From the NCBI RefSeq assembly GCF_029873635.1, contig NC_080422.1, positions 1,158,001-1,222,000 of the forward strand: 64,000 nucleotides of DNA, read 5' to 3'. This document shows positions 11,161 to 23,560 of the stretch, piece after piece. A program made the translations under genes and the position numbers. Every line of letters starts with the position of its first letter. The first letter of the stretch is position 1. This DNA comes from Malania oleifera (Eukaryota > Streptophyta > Magnoliopsida > Santalales > Ximeniaceae). The notes under the pieces were generated by a model. The model saw only the letters and a list, made by a program, of their open reading frames with translations, was not told the origin of the DNA and ran no database searches.

Positions 11161-13985
11161 TTTTGAGCTTAATTTAATTTTTATTATTTTATATATTTAA
11201 TGAGTAAATTGAGTGGAATCAAGTCGCATAGAACTCATGAAACATATTAAATTTCAGTCCACATTCTTAAAAAGTAATCTAAATTTTAATAAATTTGTAA
11301 GGCATGCATATATTGTGTAGTAAATTTCGCTCAAGCAAAGCATACAATATTTCCATATTAGAGTTGGAGGTTGAGATTGTTTCATTTGATGTTAGTGTCA
11401 ATCTCGGTAGTATAAGGCGGGTTCAACAAATAGTGAGGACCAATATGACAAGAGAGTTAGAAATTAGAGTAGTGAGCTTGTCACTAGATTTCACATTGGA
11501 CACGTAGGATTTTGGCCATATAAGGACATATTGTGTCTTAACATCCTTGTGAGACGTCTTTGATGAGATAAAATCGTTAATGTTTAATGGGTCAAATCGG
11601 CAATGCTTTACCGAAGTTAAGTTGAACCAAAACACGAGGTACTGTTAGGTCAGACGCAATATATGTGTGGAATAATAGGAGTACCAATAATCATATTAAA
11701 AGTGAGGGCCCTAATCCATTCATATAGTATAAGATTGACGATCCTCCTCACAATGGCTAACGAATCTTTGTAACATAATAAAGATAAAAAGTTAAATTGC
11801 CTTGATTGAGTGAATTGCCTTAATAGGACTTAAGGCTTTATTATTATAGTTATTTTGGAAAAGAATTGAATTGGTATTTATTTTTTATTATATATTTTGC
11901 TCTTCATTAATGATATTTAGGTCTTTTAAATAATTTTCATTCCATTTATGTGTGATGATTCAAATATGACTAGGCAAGATAATTATCACACAGTTATCCC
12001 TATCCTATTTCATAAGCCCTGACCATCAAAACAAACACTATCTAAGAAAATAATCATTAATGACTCAGCATAGAGAGATTTTCAGTCAAGCAACAATCTT
12101 TTGCTTCTAAATACTATTATAAAAAAAGTTTTCTAAAATACTAGTAGTATAATAAACTTAAAAATGGAAAGCTAATAATTTTTTCAAAGAAACAATATAA
12201 AACTTCTTTTTCTTCATTGAGCAAAGTACACGGTTGCCTTTGGTAGCATGAGTTTAGGACCTTAGATTTGAACAATTTATATTACTTCTTATTCAAATCT
12301 AATACAACTCTAATTTAAAATCTCTCCAAATATAGGGTGAGATTTTAAAATTCTCGTAACTTTTCTTGAGGTTTCAGATATCCACAAACTTGAGAAATTA
12401 TATAAGGGACCTCCTCCTCTATGTGCCCGTGTGCCTGTCTTTACAAACTTTTCCTGAGATTTATTTTTGGACATTTACACCCTTCTCTTATATACTTTTT
12501 TGGGTAAAAAAATATTAAAAAATTTGCGCCTTTTAGATAACCTTTTGAAAATTTTAAAATATTAAAGGAGATTTGTTTTTTTTTTTCCCCCAAATTTCAT
12601 GAAAAATTCTTAGAAATTTTAAAATCTTATATGAGATTTGCATTCTTTCAACAAATCCCAAAGGAGGTTTAGTCACTTTCAGCCTTTTTGTTTTATTAGT
12701 TTCGAATCACTCTAGTGCGGCAGTGAGGAAGAGTAAGTTAGTTACTCTAGGATGGGAGGTCATAAAAAGGGTAGAGGTAGACCTAAAATAACTTAGAAGA
12801 AGATAGTGAATAAGGATTTAATATCCCTAAATCTGTCAAAAGAAATGGTTCATGATTGCATAAATTGACGGAAAATTATTCATATAACCGACTCCACCTG
12901 GTGGGACTGAAGACTTGATTTTGTTGTTGTTAAATTTTGCATTATATATGCAATTTGAAAGAACAAATTCATTATGTAATAAAAGTATTTTTTTTTTCGA
13001 ATTAGCCGATGTCATATAGCACAATGATTCAAATAATGTGTCAAATATTTCTTTAATCATTTTGGTATGTCCTATTTTTTCTCATAATTATGCCCTTTAT
13101 TAGTGTACCTGATATTACATACATGGTGACTCAGCACGACTCATTTGAAGAACTTCACATAATTTTAGTGTTGGGACTCATTAATTGAATGATGATATTG
13201 TATCTAAATAAATGCATGTTTTGATTGTGAAAAATAATAAAAAGGTGTTTTCTATCTCTCTTGCATAAATTTCGAAAATCGAAACTGATACACCCAAAAA
13301 TTAAGAACGTTCATAGGGTTAAACAGTTATAAGACCAACATTTGATGTTTAACCATCCTTAAGTTACCTATAACCCCCCTAAGTATAATGACACACTCAT
13401 AAATGTCAAGTTGAAAGAGAGTTTGTCTCAACCACTATAAAAATGAATCGTAGGAGGAGGTAAGCATTTCATTTTCACCTATTTTTTATTTACTGTTGCA
13501 ATCTGAACCTTCTATTCCCTAACTTAAGCATCAAAATGATCTCTCAGAGTATACTCCAAATCCTCAAATCCGTTATTATTTGACTCCTTTCAAGTTGTCA
13601 CGGTCGAAGGACGGTTCAATAAAAGCTATTCGAGTTTTGACAGCAACAAAAATAATACATCAATTTTTACAATTATTTCAAATATAATATTTTTCACATG
13701 TAAACTCTGCTTTAAGCACAACAAACAGCAGCCCTCGTCCACAAATGACAATTGCTTCGTGCTTTTAGTTACAATTTACAATCCTTAACGATCACAAAAT
13801 GTCATATAAATATTAGAACTTATAAAAGTGGTGGGAAACCCTCATCCATAAAACTCAAATTAAAATATACTTTTGCATTTATAATGGGCGGCATAGTTTA
13901 TGGCATATGATTTTTTTGTAAAATAAAATATAAAAAAATGTGCATCGTTCCTGTTCTTTCCATTTTCAAATTTCAAAAGCACAAA
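11161..13985. other. AT-rich intergenic sequence
   Basis: No gene is supported. The few open frames (near 11304-11635 and 12836-13060) are short, compositionally random and share no recognisable motif. T-runs and A-runs are common. Boundaries of any old transposons cannot be set by eye. Confidence 0.6.
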
Positions 13986-14105
13986 TTACAAATCTCAGTC
14001 GCAGACCACACGTGTTTTTCACCCTTTCTTAAAAATTACACACGTGTTATAATATTCCGCACGTGTAAAAAAATAATGCGCAAGTGTAAAGAACCATAAA
14101 TGCGT
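13986..14105. promoter_or_regulatory. G-box/ABRE-like cluster (ACACGTGT repeats)
   Basis: Four related sites lie within about 90 bp: CACACGTGTT near 14007, ACACACGTGTTA near 14039, CGCACGTGTAAA near 14059 and GCGCAAGTGTAAA near 14079. CACGTG is the core bound by plant bZIP and bHLH factors. A GC-richer stretch follows at 14100-14180. No gene is visible next to it, so a promoter role is only possible. Confidence 0.4.
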
Positions 14106-14990
14106 GGCCGGCGCCCACGCGAGTACGCTGAAGCAGTTAGCAGCCGCTACCTCGGACTTCAGAGAACATCTCAGCCGCAGGTTACAAAATTCGACGCTAT
14201 TTAGTCAATTTAATTTAATAATTTTTAAAAATTATTATGTGAACGTTTTATACCTTCGAAATTAGTTTCTATAGTATTTAAAAATTTTTATTCGACGATT
14301 ACTTCTAATTTCAATTTTTTAAGTTACTTAAATATTCTTACAATTGCTCAACTTTGGTATTAAAAAAAGAGATATAATAATTAAAAATTCGTAATATAAC
14401 GGATTTTCTTGTATCCAAGTTAGAAGATAGATTTTTTAAATTTCTAACAGATTTTCTTTTATTTATTTATTTAGATTCACCAATTTTTTAAGAAAATATT
14501 CAAAAGAAAATTCTTTACTATAGTTAGAAAATAATGTTCACTCCGGAGAAATGAAATACTTTCGCTTACAAATTATATCTGATGGTACATGCTTTGATTT
14601 TTAAATAACATATTTTTATATTTAATCTACAAGCAAACTTAAATTTTTTTTAGCTACAAAATAAAATTAAATATTAGAAATATTTAAAATTTGAAATAAA
14701 AAAATAAAAAAGGAGTCTATTTCCTTTTATAAAATTGTGGAAAGATTAGACATAATAGTCGAAATTTTGATAATGTATAATAAATTTTCTCAGTGTGTGG
14801 CTAACATGTGTTTTAATGAAATCAACACATTCTCCGATTTACTTTATCTGACAAATATGACATTGGTACAATATAACTCACACTTATACAGTTGAAAATA
14901 CACATTTCCTTCATAATATAAATCGGCTCAGTAAATAACATTATTTACATAAATTCATATATATGCGTAGAAAAAACCCCCTTTTGGACA
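14106..14990. other. AT-rich intergenic sequence
   Basis: No coding frame or clear repeat was seen. The right end may include the worn 3' end of LTR C, whose left boundary is unclear. Confidence 0.5.
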
Positions 14991-15299
14991 AACAACATCA
15001 TCATGTAATAACCCCACATGATCGGGTTGTGCGGTCCGAACACTGGACTTAACCCTGGCTTGGCCTACCACCAGACTAAGTCAATAAAATCTCGTTTATT
15101 AGTTCGATTTGCCTACCCAGCATGGTCCGGACTTCAGGTGGGTACAACAACTCTTCGTGGCCAAATTGACTTCCCATAACGAACACTTCTCAGTACAGTG
15201 TGACTGCACTAACTCATTCACTAGTAACGGTACCGTACTCTCATTACATCTGGTCTTCAGGGTTCTTAAACAACATAATGCAATTTAAGTAATAAAAAC

Positions 15300-15480
15300 A
15301 ATATCATATCTCATTTTCTCAACATAAATTTCACATCAGTATTTCCAACCATTCACAACACAGTATACAACCATCATTTCACATCTCGGTATAAAATCGT
15401 CATTTCACATTTCGTAATAAAACCGTTATTGGTATAAAACCGTCATTTCACATTACACAAATTCTGCCGCATTTCCAATA
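15300..15480. repeat. minisatellite-like repeats in LTR C
   Basis: Irregular repeats of TATAAAACCGTCATTTCACAT-like units occur about five times. They lie at the same relative place as the family-specific minisatellites of the other LTRs in the window. Confidence 0.6.
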
Positions 15481-16118
15481 TTTCCATCAATCAGTATAAA
15501 TCACATTTTCACCATACAATACCATAAAAATACTCAGATTCAATTATGCAATAAAACATGAATTAATCACATGCCACATGATTTGAATGTTAATTCGTAA
15601 TACGATAAAATGTTCGAAAAAATATATTTTATTTTTTGCTGAAAACTAGGTCCAATCATCTTTACAATTTTTTTTAATTCAATATGCATAGTTTTTGGGA
15701 AAGAGGTGATTAATCTACTCACTTTGGTTTTCCCCAAATACGTATAATAATCAAAACATCAATTTCATATGTCTGAGTCATTCAAAAAATCATAGACCAC
15801 ATATACAAGTCCATATACTCAAGTTTAAACAGTTCAATTTCGAGAAAAAGCTAACATAATCTATTTGCCTTACCTGTTCCTGAAAATACGCCTACCACGC
15901 TCTCAGGAACAAATCCCAGGTTTCTGAATACGGCAAGGAGGAGGACGCCGGCAAGCTGAGGAGGAAGAAGGAAATGACTGAAGGGCTGGCTGGAGCCTCG
16001 GGAGATCGTAGGAGAGAGAGAGAGAGAGAGACGCGCGATAGAGCAAAACCCTAGCAGAGAGGCAGTGGGAGAGGAGAGAGATTAACACGAAATGAATTTA
16101 AAACAACTTAAGTTCTAT

Positions 16119-16375
16119 TTATAAATTCTCAGTTCGGACGAAACCATCGATGATTTTCCTAAAACTGTCAACGGTTTGACCTTTAACCAAAACATTTTCT
16201 CCCGTCTTTCTTCCTCAACATCTCTTGGTAGTTTGAAACCGTCGACGATTTTCCTGAGATTTCTAAAACCATTGACGGTTTGGTCTCAAACCAAACCCTT
16301 CTGACTAAAACCGTCAACGATTTTCCTGAGTCCTACAAAACCGTTGACGGTTTGGCCTTATACCAAATCAGGTTC
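16119..16375 (-). promoter_or_regulatory. U3 palindrome array and TATA box of LTR C
   Basis: Six or so sites of the form AACCGTCGACGGTTT or one-base variants occur in three repeated blocks of about 70 bp. They lie just upstream, on the minus strand, of TATAAATAG. Many variants differ by C-to-T or G-to-A at CG positions. Confidence 0.65.
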
Positions 16376-16380
16376 TTACA

Positions 16381-17098
16381 GTAGGTCCCATCCCATGATC
16401 CCAATGGAAGAGTCGAGTGTTCAAAGGGTCTCAGACACCGTCATTTCAAAAAAAAAAAATGTTTATCTTAATTATTTATTTAAAATTAATTAGTCAAATT
16501 AAATCAAACAATTAACTTTTGGAAAAAAATAAAAATAAAAAAGAAAAAAATTACTTTTTTTTGGTTATTTTATAAAGGTAAAAAAAAAAAATGACCTTCT
16601 CTTGAGATTTGATAAAAAGATAATGATCTCTCCAAAGATTTCAAGAATTTCATAATCTCTCTTAAGGTAAGCTAAAAAGACACAAACCCTCTCTTATATT
16701 TTGTGAAAAAAAATTAAAAATTTTTATCAGAGATTTGTGTCTTTTTGACCATTCTTAAGAGATGCATATGATATTTTTAAAATCTTAAAGAAAAAGGTGA
16801 ATATATTTCTCCTATTTTAAATTATAATATTTATTTATGCATCTTTTGAGTCTTTGCTAATTTAAGTGGATGATGAGTTTTTTAAAGAAGAAAAAGAGAA
16901 AAAGAGAAGATCCATTTTAGAAAAGCAGCTAGTAGGAAATTAATTGAAAGTAGGGAGTAGGGGGGAGGGGTAAAATTGGAATTTGGGGCATAGTGCCAAA
17001 TATATAATAATAACAAGGATGGTAAGTAGCACATGCCCCCATCTGATCAAATATTATTAATTAAATGCTTAATTTGATTAAACAAATTTAGAGAGCAA

Positions 17099-17153
<55 letters not shown>

Positions 17154-19615
17154 GGGGGGGGGTAATTAAGTAATATTAAATTGTTCTAGAAATTTGATTT
17201 ATTTAATAATTATTTACAAACTCGACCTTTGATTGATTATGTAATTTTTTTTAGTATAATTAAATAACATAGCAATCTCCTTTTTTTTTTGAGAGAATAG
17301 TAAACTTAAGAAGTGTCTTTTTTGGGAGACATTGTGACAAGAATAGTTTGATTTTTATGTTACAATTTTAATATTAAAAAAATAAAATAAAAAAAATATA
17401 TATATATAAAAGATGAATTGTTGAGATTCAAGCTTTTTAAAGAAATAAAAATATAACAAAAGATGTCAACATTTCTTAAGGCCCCGTTTGGAGTTCAGAA
17501 AATATTTGGAAAATATCAAGTAAAGTGAAACAGAAAAAAAAAATACTAATTCTACGAATAAAATTTTGATTTTACATATTGCCAGTGTTTAGTTTTTCCT
17601 GTTTTTTAATCATATTAATACCAATGAGTCAACATTTTCATATTTGATTATCAAGAAAAGTGAAACAAAAAATTAAAAAAAAAACCCAAATCTACAAATA
17701 AAATTTTGATTTTACGTTAGTGTTTAATTTTTCCTATTTTTATTCATATTAAAACAAACTTTTATTTTTAATAGTATTTAATAAAGAAGGAAAATATAAA
17801 GGAAAATAAATTTTCTTTTTATTTTCTTGTCATTTCCTTTTCGCAAGCAAAATCCTTAGTCTAAATAGACCCTAAGTTTGACAAAAAAAAATCTCACGAA
17901 CCTCTTTTAAAATTTAATAAAAAACATGAATTTCTCTTTTACTTTGGTAGGGAAGGCATGACTTCAAATAATTAAATTTGAAATAAGAAAAGCTTGAAAC
18001 TCCTAAATTAAGGAGGAAGAAGAATAATATTCTTAGTAACTCCTACAAATTAGAGGCCTCTAATAGTTAAAGTACAAAAAGGTACCTCATCTATAGAAGA
18101 GATTCTTCGAAAAGGAAAGAAAAAACACATCTTTTCTACTATTCTCGAATTCGTATTTACTTTGTTAATCCATGGTTGGAGCATCGAAAAGATTCCCGAA
18201 ATACCCTCCAATTCCTTTAATTTTTTTTTTCTTTCAAGAAATTGAGATTACGGATAAAAAATTTAGCAAATTTTAAAGGTAACAAATCCCACAATTGCTC
18301 ATATTATTTGATCTTTGTGATACTTATATCTCTCATACATAGACATGTCTCTTTGCGAAATATAAGAAGAATTGTATGCCTTTTCCTTCAATTGCGAAAT
18401 CTCATACACCTGAGATAGAGAAAAAGGTCTGTCTATTTATTTAATTATTCAGTCAAATCATTGTATTTTCAATTTTTCAATGCATTCACATCAAGAAAAA
18501 TTTATATTTTTTTCATAAAAAATTATTATTAGAGATTTGTAAAATTTTTGAAAGCTTAAAAAATATCATCGGTCTTTCACTCTAAAACTACAAAATGAGA
18601 CTGAAAATATATAAAGAAGTTTTTAGGAGAGAGAGGTTAAATTTAAATTTATATAAATTTTAAAGAATATGATATAAAATTATATTATTTTTATTTAAAT
18701 TCACATAAATATAAACTTCCTATCTAAATTCATGCTCTTAAACACATCATTGCTTAAAAAAGAATAAGGTTGGCAGTTGGTAGTCAAAAGAGGAGAATGA
18801 AAAGCTAGCCGGCGGGGGCTCTACGGCATTGACATTTGAAATATTGAATAGTAGCAGGGTGGTCGTCGTAGTACTACTGCAACACGATGATAATGATGAT
18901 GATGATGACCCACACCAAATCCATGAGAGCTCAAAGACCAAATGTCCAAACCCCTACAGCTACTGATCCAAATTTGACGACCCCTCAAATTAATTTTGCA
19001 TTGAAAGGTCTTTTGAATATGCATAAATGATCGATTGATATTCAAAGATTGATGAACATGGGAACACTCCGACTCAAACTTACATTGGACATGGCCCCCT
19101 CTTTGCTCTGCTGAATGGGATTAACATGAGAATACCAATAAATAAGTAATGAAATTAGGTGAGAATGGAATGGATAATTTGGTTAAAGTGTTTGATTCTA
19201 AAATGAAATTATTGATGGTGTTGAGAGAAAGTGATTAAATCTTGTAGCTTACTTTCAAGCTTTTCTTTCAATGGATTCATTAATAATTGTTCATTTTGCC
19301 TTTACTATTTAAGCATTCATATCATCCTCAAGCCAAACAATCTCTATAAAGTGGTAGGATTTGGTGTTGACGGGATTCAGATCTCTTTTTACCTTGTAGG
19401 TTAAAAAAATATATTATTGATAAGGTGCTACAATCTCGTTGTTGGCCTAATTGATATTGACGGTGCTAAAAGTGGAGTCCTTGTATATAATAAATCAAAG
19501 ATCAATAATCTTTGATTTTAATTGGAATGAAGTGTGGCTATTGTCAATAATGGAAGCTACATTAGAGATGCTCACTTGTCATTGACATTAGAATCAACAA
19601 ATATTAGGAACAAAT

Positions 19616-19618
<3 letters not shown>
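16381..19618. other. AT-rich intergenic sequence with microsatellites
   Basis: No gene is supported. The minus-strand frames at 18747-19045 contain serine and histidine runs from simple repeats and have no domain. A (GT)n(GA)n tract is listed separately. A stretch starting GGCCCCGTTTGG at 17480 looks like the end of a small inverted-repeat element, but no matching right end could be shown. Confidence 0.55.
17102..17161. repeat. (GT)n(GA)n(G)n microsatellite
   Basis: About 16 GT units run directly into about ten GA units and a G run. Plain compound microsatellite. Confidence 0.95.

Positions 19619-19695
<77 letters not shown>
19619..19695. repeat. (GA)n microsatellite
   Basis: About 38 uninterrupted GA dinucleotides. 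They adjoin the left end of the copia LTR at about 19697. Confidence 0.95.
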
Positions 19696-19696
<1 letters not shown>

Positions 19697-19697
<1 letters not shown>

Positions 19698-20199
19698 GTG
19701 TAAAATGCCCTTTATATGCACAACGGAATGTATATTTATATGTAAAGGATCAAACACACACTGCAATAATCTAATTGTGAATATACAGAACAATCCATAA
19801 CCACAATAAGTAAATTAAAACAATAACAATCACAAAGACACAGATAATTACGTGGTTCGACAATGCCTACATCCACGGGAACAAACGGCAAGGATTCACT
19901 ATCTTCTTATGTAAATTATAAGAGTAATACAAGAACCCTCTCAATTCTCTCTATAACCACCAACCAACACTCTTGGCTTATATATATAGTGTATTCTATG
20001 TATATATAAGCCTCCTCAGAGGTTTCCCCACGAAACCCAACCGTATTAATGTCCATTCATTTAAAATTTAAAATCTGTGCTGAGTATCCCAAGCCAAATA
20101 GTCGACTGTTTCCTTGCTGCTCCTCGGCACATGTGATTTTCCACTATGTCTTTATCTTTGTTTATGTATTCCATCAAGTATATGAGCCATAAAAACACA
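19697..20199 (-). repeat. 3' LTR of copia element K
   Basis: On the minus strand the polypurine tract AAGGTGGAGATTGC (about 20200-20215) is followed by TGTGTTTTTATGG, taken as the LTR start. The LTR contains a stretch reading ACGTGGTTCGACAATGCC on the plus strand (near 19851). A similar motif recurs in other copia LTRs here (near 51215 and 52960). The left limit is approximate. Confidence 0.65.
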
Positions 20200-21702
20200 G
20201 CAATCTCCACCTTGGCGTGTAAACGCCCCTTAGGAGAAACCAAAAACATGAACCCGCTGCTCCACTTTGAACTTGAGACATTAGGTTGGGATCGTCTCCC
20301 ATAATCTAACAACTGGAGATAAACAACAAGTCCAAACAACACTGCTTGAACTTTCTTATGGCAGCTTCAGCTTCTACCATCAACCCCGATACAATTGTAG
20401 ATGCAATACCCCGAGACTGTGCCCTAGGCTTCCAATAAGGCATTCCCACAACAATAAACACAAATGTTGCTGCAGGCCTTCTATCACCAAAAACCCTTGG
20501 ATAGTCTTCAATAAATCTTACAACTGACTGTCCATTATGGTGCCTATCGAAATAACTCATTACACCATCATGAGAGACCTTTGATATATCCCAGACATCT
20601 TAGCTCGTCCTTAGGTACTGAGCGGTAGATATTTCACATTAATTCTCCACAGAACCCCCCCTAAGACGGCAAATGAAGTCTCCCTGCGATTTTGTCCACA
20701 AAGCCACCCTGCGATAACACCAATCTTCCTGTAGCTCTGTCCATGCAAATTAGGAAACCAAGACCCATCTTGGTCATACCCAACATATTCATGTCAAAAA
20801 CTTTCAATGGAGTTCCCAACTGATTAGCCTCAGTCAAAGCCTTCCCGGCCAATAACATGTCATTCACACACAACAAATACATCACTCCCTTGCATCCAAT
20901 CACCCTCTTCCACACTAGAAGCCTCACCAACTCCCATACCTGGTTCTTATGCAATACCTCCATTTCATCCATCATAACACTTATCCATCTATTTTTTCCT
21001 TTTCCATGCATTACAACTTGAAAAATAGTAGGAACCTTGCTGCTGGTAGTAATAAATGCATAAAACTCCAGAATGCCAAATTTATACCTGAGTAGTGGTC
21101 TGATAACGCACATGGGCCCATCGTGATCCTGCTAGTCTCTCGAGTTGAAACTCCCTGCAATATGAATAATGTCATCTCTACCCTGAGTATGTTGCTCCAC
21201 CTGCATCACATGCCCATTCATACCGTGATATTGTTGATTTGATATAGAACTCCCTGCATTTATGCCCTAAATATATAACTCCACTTGAATTACATGTTTA
21301 CTGCTGTCGCAGTTTTTCGACATTTGTTTCTCTTGCTTTACATGAGTATGCTGCCCCATGGTTTTATCACAAAAAAAACATGTCCTTGATCACCCCATTG
21401 TTTGCCACAAGATCACCCAGCTTGCACCCACCTTTCTTATACCACAGAAAGATGTACTGTCCGAACATAACACCAAGCCTAGATTCTCCATCACTAGAAT
21501 AGTGCACCAGTGGACATCCACTCACAACCGAGCAGTCTACCACAAAACCTGCCCATAATTCACCTACAACTCTTCTATCTAGGGATACCTTTGGAGATCG
21601 GTCACACGAGAAATGTGTCATACTCACTGACTTCACCAAGAAGTACCCTGTAAGTCGTGCACATAACCAGTCATGCTCACAAAACTTCTTGAACTTCCCC
21701 AT
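20200..21702 (-). pseudogene. decayed Ty1/copia polyprotein (element K)
   Basis: Minus-strand fragments follow copia pol order. The integrase C-terminal part lies at 21367-21702 (SPKVSLDRRVVGELWAG, then YIFLWYKKGG). An RT start followed by a jump to the active-site region lies at 20661-21113 (KNRWISVMMDEMEVLHKNQVW, then YLLCVNDMLLAGKAL, where the family has a YVDDM-type motif). An RNase H remnant lies at 20306-20560 (VEAEAAIRK). The RT palm between these motifs is missing, so there is an internal deletion in addition to frameshifts. The 3' LTR lies at 19697-20199; no 5' LTR was recognised. Not functional. Confidence 0.85.
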
Positions 21703-22019
21703 GTCATAACATGATTAACTAAGAAACTGTTAAAATACATTATATCCTCATACTAAAATACTTAAACTCTCCTTTATGGACTTTACTTGCACAAATACTC
21801 AATGTAACCTCCAAATTCCCAATTTTAGGTTCAATCTTTACTACTTAGAAACAGAACTGTTAATTGTATGCCATAATTTTCATGAAACCGTTTTCTTAGG
21901 AAAATCACAGAAGACTGTCACGATATTTCTACCTCCACACTGCGAGACAAAACCCAAAATTTCAATTTACTTAGGATATTCCACTTTGCTATACTTAACA
22001 TAGCCCTTTCTTTTCAAGC
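21703..22019. other. unassigned sequence between copia K and LTR H
   Basis: No domain is recognisable. An open frame at 21776-22003 has no family resemblance and is not called. Confidence 0.5.
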
Positions 22020-22795
22020 TTGCATGGCTTCTTTGCCTGGTTCCTTTTCGTGTACACGACTTCGTGCAAGTCCACGTGAATTTTACATGCATGGCACCCA
22101 GCTCCTACACATACCACACGACTACGTACACGACCTCGCTTTGCGTGCATGGCTCGACTTTAATTTTTAAAAATTATCCTGCAATAATAAAACACAAATC
22201 TCCGACAAAAATAGGATAATTATCTTAAAATATCAAATGAGCTCACTGATTAAAATATTGGACATAATTGGGCATTTAATTAAAATTTTAATCTTTAATG
22301 CATGAATTTAAATGTCTAATTACGCAACTTTGATTCGTAATCAGTTAATTAATAACTGATGATATTTTGTATACATTAAAACTCATGTTGGCCACACACT
22401 GATATTAACTTAATTTGCCTTACTGAGAAATGTCTCGCCCCAATATACAAATCATTTTTCAGGACCATTTCGAGATCAAGCTTAGTAAACTCCAGGGTGG
22501 GATGATAGCTAGTTTTGTGAGTGTCTGCAAGAACTCTAATGTGTTTTAGTTAGGTCTGATGTCCTTGGATGTGTATAATCGTTGTATGGATTGAGTTGGT
22601 TTTTGTATTGTATTATGGTCTGTAATATGGATATTTGGAGACATTTGTTTATAAAGGTAGTTTAGAACTCTGATAATGTAATTTGGATAATATATCATTT
22701 ATTTCCGCTATATTTATATATTGAATATGGTATCAAGAACTCAAAGGTTACTAAAGTAGCACCCTGGGCCCCACGTGGTGGGTTGGGGCGTTACA
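22020..22795 (+). mobile_element. LTR H (Ty3/gypsy type), left part missing
   Basis: The right end is clear: GGGGCGTTACA ends at 22795, directly followed by GGTGGTATTAGAGAC, a worn tRNA-Met primer-binding site. The conserved hairpin region TTGCCTTACTGAGAAATGTC (22417-22436) is followed by TTTTTCAGGACC at about 22456. The upstream stem-loop block, minisatellite and U3 are not recognisable, so the LTR is 5'-truncated. The left limit is a guess. Confidence 0.65.
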
Positions 22796-23050
22796 GGTGG
22801 TATTAGAGACTAGGTTTCATAGGTTCTGTAGACTTCGATGGTTAATAATTACTAGAGTATAGGTTGAGATAAGTCAAGGATAGGAATGGGTAGATTATGT
22901 GAGTTTTGGTCTAGAAGCTTGGAGGTAGAGATCCTTTGACGGTCTTCTGTGTTTTTCCTAGAATGATGATTTCAGGAAAACCGCAGTAAATCCATCGATG
23001 GTTTTTTTTTCTGGGTTAAGAAATTGAAACTTGGGAACTTAAGCTAGAAT
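22796..23050 (+). mobile_element. 5' leader of the element belonging to LTR H
   Basis: The sequence resembles the Gy1 leader after its primer-binding site: ATTAGAGACTAGGTTTCATA, then GGAGGTAGAGATCC and a stem-loop at 22945-22986 (arms CTGTGTTTTTCCT and AGGAAAACCGCAG). No gag follows; the element stops being recognisable near 23050. Confidence 0.65.
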
Positions 23051-23560
23051 GTTAGGTTGGGTGAGTATGTGTTTAGTCCCGGTGTTGTGATTAGAGGCCA
23101 ATACTTAAATATGACTAAGTTTATACGAGCAATGGAGGGTATTATGGTTTGCAGAAGGGAAGGGTATTATGATATATTTCAATTGCAATGGTTTGTGTAT
23201 ATTTATGGTCTAGCCTCGTTTTCATGTCCTTTAAATAACTAGTTTTATTGTTTGTGTGCTTAATTGTTGAGGTTATCTTTATCATTCATTTTGCATTGCA
23301 TGCTTATCATATCTCTTGCATATTGATAGTTATACTCCTGTTTATTGTTTTTGAACATACTAGACTGTTTGAGTTAATTGTTGTTGATAATTGTTATCTA
23401 GAACTCAAACATATCATTTTTATATAGATATTTTTGGGAAATGCTCTTTTTTCAAAAGGCATACTGCCGAATTTTCTAAAATATCTTCCCAAACCATATC
23501 CTGTATATGAATAATAATTATCTTTTATTTGCATATATACTTAAATGTTTATTTAGGCTC
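23051..23560. other. unassigned sequence, probably eroded transposon interior
   Basis: No domain is visible. The right end leads into the polypurine region of a Sirevirus-like element, so it is probably its non-coding 3' interior. Confidence 0.45.

Larger units (their letters stand above)
14990..16380 (-). mobile_element. LTR C (Ty3/gypsy type), reverse, left end eroded
   Basis: On the minus strand the LTR begins TGTAAGAACCTG at 16380. It has a U3 array of AACCGTCGACGGTTT-type palindromes (16138-16372), a TATA box (TATAAATAG, about 16119-16128) and a GA/CT-rich leader (15950-16085). A donor-like CAGGTAAGGC lies near 15868. Minisatellite-like repeats lie at 15300-15480. The conserved block at 15003-15160 holds a stem-loop with arms ATCATGT and ACATGAT. 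The 3' end with the second hairpin was not found, so the left end is probably truncated. No coding sequence. Confidence 0.75.

Noticed and set aside
17480..17875. A transposon starting GGCCCCGTTTGG
   Set aside because: The left end looks like a known type of terminal repeat, but no matching inverted right end or target duplication could be shown.
18747..19045. Possible small secreted or Ser/His-rich proteins on the minus strand
   Set aside because: The runs come from a GAT/ATG microsatellite; there is no domain, no support from neighbours and no start context.
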